From: Spirochaetales bacterium
Lineage (GTDB): Bacteria > Spirochaetota > Spirochaetia > DSM-27196 > SKKC01
Direction: 5' to 3'
Assembly (NCBI GenBank): GCA_007121695.1
Contig: SKKC01000287.1
Coordinates: forward strand, 1-6,863
DNA: 6,863 nucleotides
The notes below the pieces were generated by a model that was given only the letters and a program-made list of their open reading frames with translations, made no database searches and had not been told where the DNA came from. This document shows positions 5,485-6,863 of this stretch, piece by piece (positions within the stretch are counted from its first letter, which is position 1; each line of letters begins with the position of its first letter). The translations under genes were made by a program, and so were the position numbers.

Positions 5485-6795
5485 ATGAGAGAATACAACG
5501 ACGGTCAGATCAGACATTCACTGCGCGAGGCGGGCTACGAACCTGTGCCGCATGCAGCTGTATCGTTGTATGCGCATGTGCCGTTCTGTCGTACGAGGTG
5601 CCATTACTGCGCGTTTTATCTGGAGACGGGATATCCTCCTCGTGTGCTCAATGAAACACTCGAAGGCATGATTCACGAAACCCGCTTCTGGGTGAAGGCG
5701 CTCGGACAGCCCCGGATGCGTACCGTGTACATTGGCGGGGGGACCCCGAGTGTTGTTCCCCCGGAGCAGCTTGCCCGGTTTCTCGACCAGCTGGTGGAGG
5801 TGAGCCCGTCGGTGGCAGACGTAGACGAGGCGACCATGGAGGTGAACCCGGAGTCCGTACGCCCCGAACTTGTCGAGACCCTCCGTACGTCATTCGTGAA
5901 CCGCATCAGCATGGGAATTCAGAGTCTGAATAACGATGAACTCGCCGTCCTCGGTCGCAGGAGCGACCGCGAGACGGCACTGCGCGCGCTCGAGTACCTG
6001 ATCGGGCACTTCGACGGAAAGATCAGCGTTGACCTTATCGTCGGGACCCCCGGGCAGACGGCAGAGAATCTTGCTGAGGGAATACGGGTACTGCTGTCTA
6101 TGGGCATATCCCACGTTTCACTGTACGGCTTGACCGTGGAGCCGAAGACCGTGCTCGAGCAGCAGGTGCAGAAACGCATGCTGCATATGCCTTCGCACGA
6201 TGTGCACGAAGACCTGTGGGACTGCGCAAGCACCGTGCTTCGCGATTCCGGACTCTACGACTACGAAGTCTCGAATTACGCGGTACCGGGACATGAATCA
6301 CGGCATAATGCGGGCTACTGGAATCTTGACCCCTACGTGGGAATAGGGCCGGGTGCAGTCGGCATGGTTTATGCACGCAGCATTGACGCACGGGAGACAG
6401 TGCAGGCGGTTCGCGTGACAGGTCGCGACGTATTCTCGTATCAGAAGTGGAAACAGGGTATATTTGCACCCGCCGTGGAGACGCTTGCCAATGCAGACTA
6501 CTTCTTCGAGCATTTCATGAACGGACTGCGCACGAGCCGCGGAGTGAACCTCGACGTCCTTTCAGGACGTTTTGGTGTTGCAGCAGACGACATACTGGCC
6601 GTACTGCGCGACTACTGGAGCGAATATCCGTCTCTGCACAGCTACACCGGTGATGCCGGCGAACGCCGCGTCCGACTCGACCGCGAAAAGCGGATGATTC
6701 TCGATCACGTTTTGCCGGATCTGTGGGCCATTCTGGACACCTATGGCCCACCGCCTGTGTTTCGCCCCTATCGCGCATGGGAGGATGCGACATGA
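5485..6795 (+). CDS. hemW: HemW-like radical SAM protein (haem chaperone family)
   Basis: This 436-residue member of the HemN/HemW radical SAM family is probably a haem-binding chaperone rather than coproporphyrinogen III dehydrogenase. The 4Fe-4S cluster motif is CRTRCHYC (Cys35, Cys39, Cys42). The extra Cys found two residues on in true HemN (CxxxCxxCxC) is absent, as in HemW. Other family blocks are GGGTPS (84-89), EVNPES (119-124), SMGIQSLNN (142-150), and HNAGYW (274-279), the HNxxYW motif of HemW, followed by YVGIGPGA. A HemN_C-like region (NADYFFEHFMNGLRTSRGV) begins near 336. It is longer than E. coli HemW (378 aa), with about 25 extra N-terminal residues and a long C-terminal tail. 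ATG 5485 has GAGGA 7 nt upstream, so the longer open frame within truC is not needed. Its stop overlaps the next start (ATGA). Confidence 0.88.
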   Translation: MREYNDGQIRHSLREAGYEPVPHAAVSLYAHVPFCRTRCHYCAFYLETGYPPRVLNETLEGMIHETRFWVKALGQPRMRTVYIGGGTPSVVPPEQLARFLDQLVEVSPSVADVDEATMEVNPESVRPELVETLRTSFVNRISMGIQSLNNDELAVLGRRSDRETALRALEYLIGHFDGKISVDLIVGTPGQTAENLAEGIRVLLSMGISHVSLYGLTVEPKTVLEQQVQKRMLHMPSHDVHEDLWDCASTVLRDSGLYDYEVSNYAVPGHESRHNAGYWNLDPYVGIGPGAVGMVYARSIDARETVQAVRVTGRDVFSYQKWKQGIFAPAVETLANADYFFEHFMNGLRTSRGVNLDVLSGRFGVAADDILAVLRDYWSEYPSLHSYTGDAGERRVRLDREKRMILDHVLPDLWAILDTYGPPPVFRPYRAWEDAT

Positions 6796-6863
6796 ACTAC
6801 TCCGATCGCGCGCGCATTATCGTGGTCATTGGTGTTGCGTTTGCGTCCCTTTCCGCCATTTTC
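6792..6863 (+). CDS. Partial membrane protein, probable EamA/DMT-type transporter N-terminus
   Basis: The start ATG overlaps the preceding stop as ATGA, and GGGAGG (6779-6784) lies 7 nt upstream, so translational coupling is likely. Only 24 residues are in the window: a short charged start (MNYSDRAR) and then a hydrophobic helix, IIVVIGVAFASLSAIF. The phrase ASLSAIF in the first helix resembles the beginning of many EamA-domain (drug/metabolite transporter, ten-helix) proteins. With so little sequence the family is a suggestion, but the gene itself is well supported. Confidence 0.7.
   Translation, partial: MNYSDRARIIVVIGVAFASLSAIF

Overview
The window is a compact stretch of bacterial chromosome, moderately GC-rich with frequent GTG/TTG/ATG starts and short gaps. 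It reads as ordinary housekeeping DNA with one unusual signalling gene. No phage, transposon, CRISPR, tRNA or rRNA is visible. The organism cannot be fixed from sequence alone. The gene mix (HisKA_2-type PAS sensor protein, class IIA aldolase, HlyIII-TruC-HemW cluster) and composition fit a free-living spirochaete-like bacterium, but this is a low-confidence inference.

Left part, minus strand (1-1161): an HtpX-like M48 membrane zinc protease, followed 8 nt after its stop codon by the first 96 codons of a probable small membrane protein that runs off the left edge. The two look co-transcribed. A 60-bp divergent gap (1162-1221) holds the protease ribosome binding site and a 5-bp-arm inverted repeat overlapping a possible -10 box.

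Centre, plus strand (1222-3464): a PAS protein whose C-terminal half has the layout of a HisKA_2/HATPase_c histidine kinase. The expected His-Arg, N-box, Asp-Gly and GxG positions are all altered, so it is probably a pseudokinase or a highly derived sensor. It is followed, behind what may be its own promoter and a strong ribosome binding site, by class IIA fructose-bisphosphate aldolase with all catalytic and metal residues. A perfect 10-bp hairpin follows the aldolase.

Right part, plus strand (3566-6863): a tight run of five genes. These are a hemolysin III/PAQR-type seven-helix protein, an unrecognised 134-aa soluble protein, a TruC-like tRNA pseudouridine synthase, a HemW-like radical SAM protein, and the start of a probable EamA/DMT transporter. 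Gaps are 8, 5 and 10 nt, then an ATGA overlap, so this is very likely one operon. The members do not form an obvious single pathway (tRNA modification, haem handling, membrane proteins).

No complete novel system is evident. The best candidates for a second look are the degenerate kinase and the unknown 134-aa protein.
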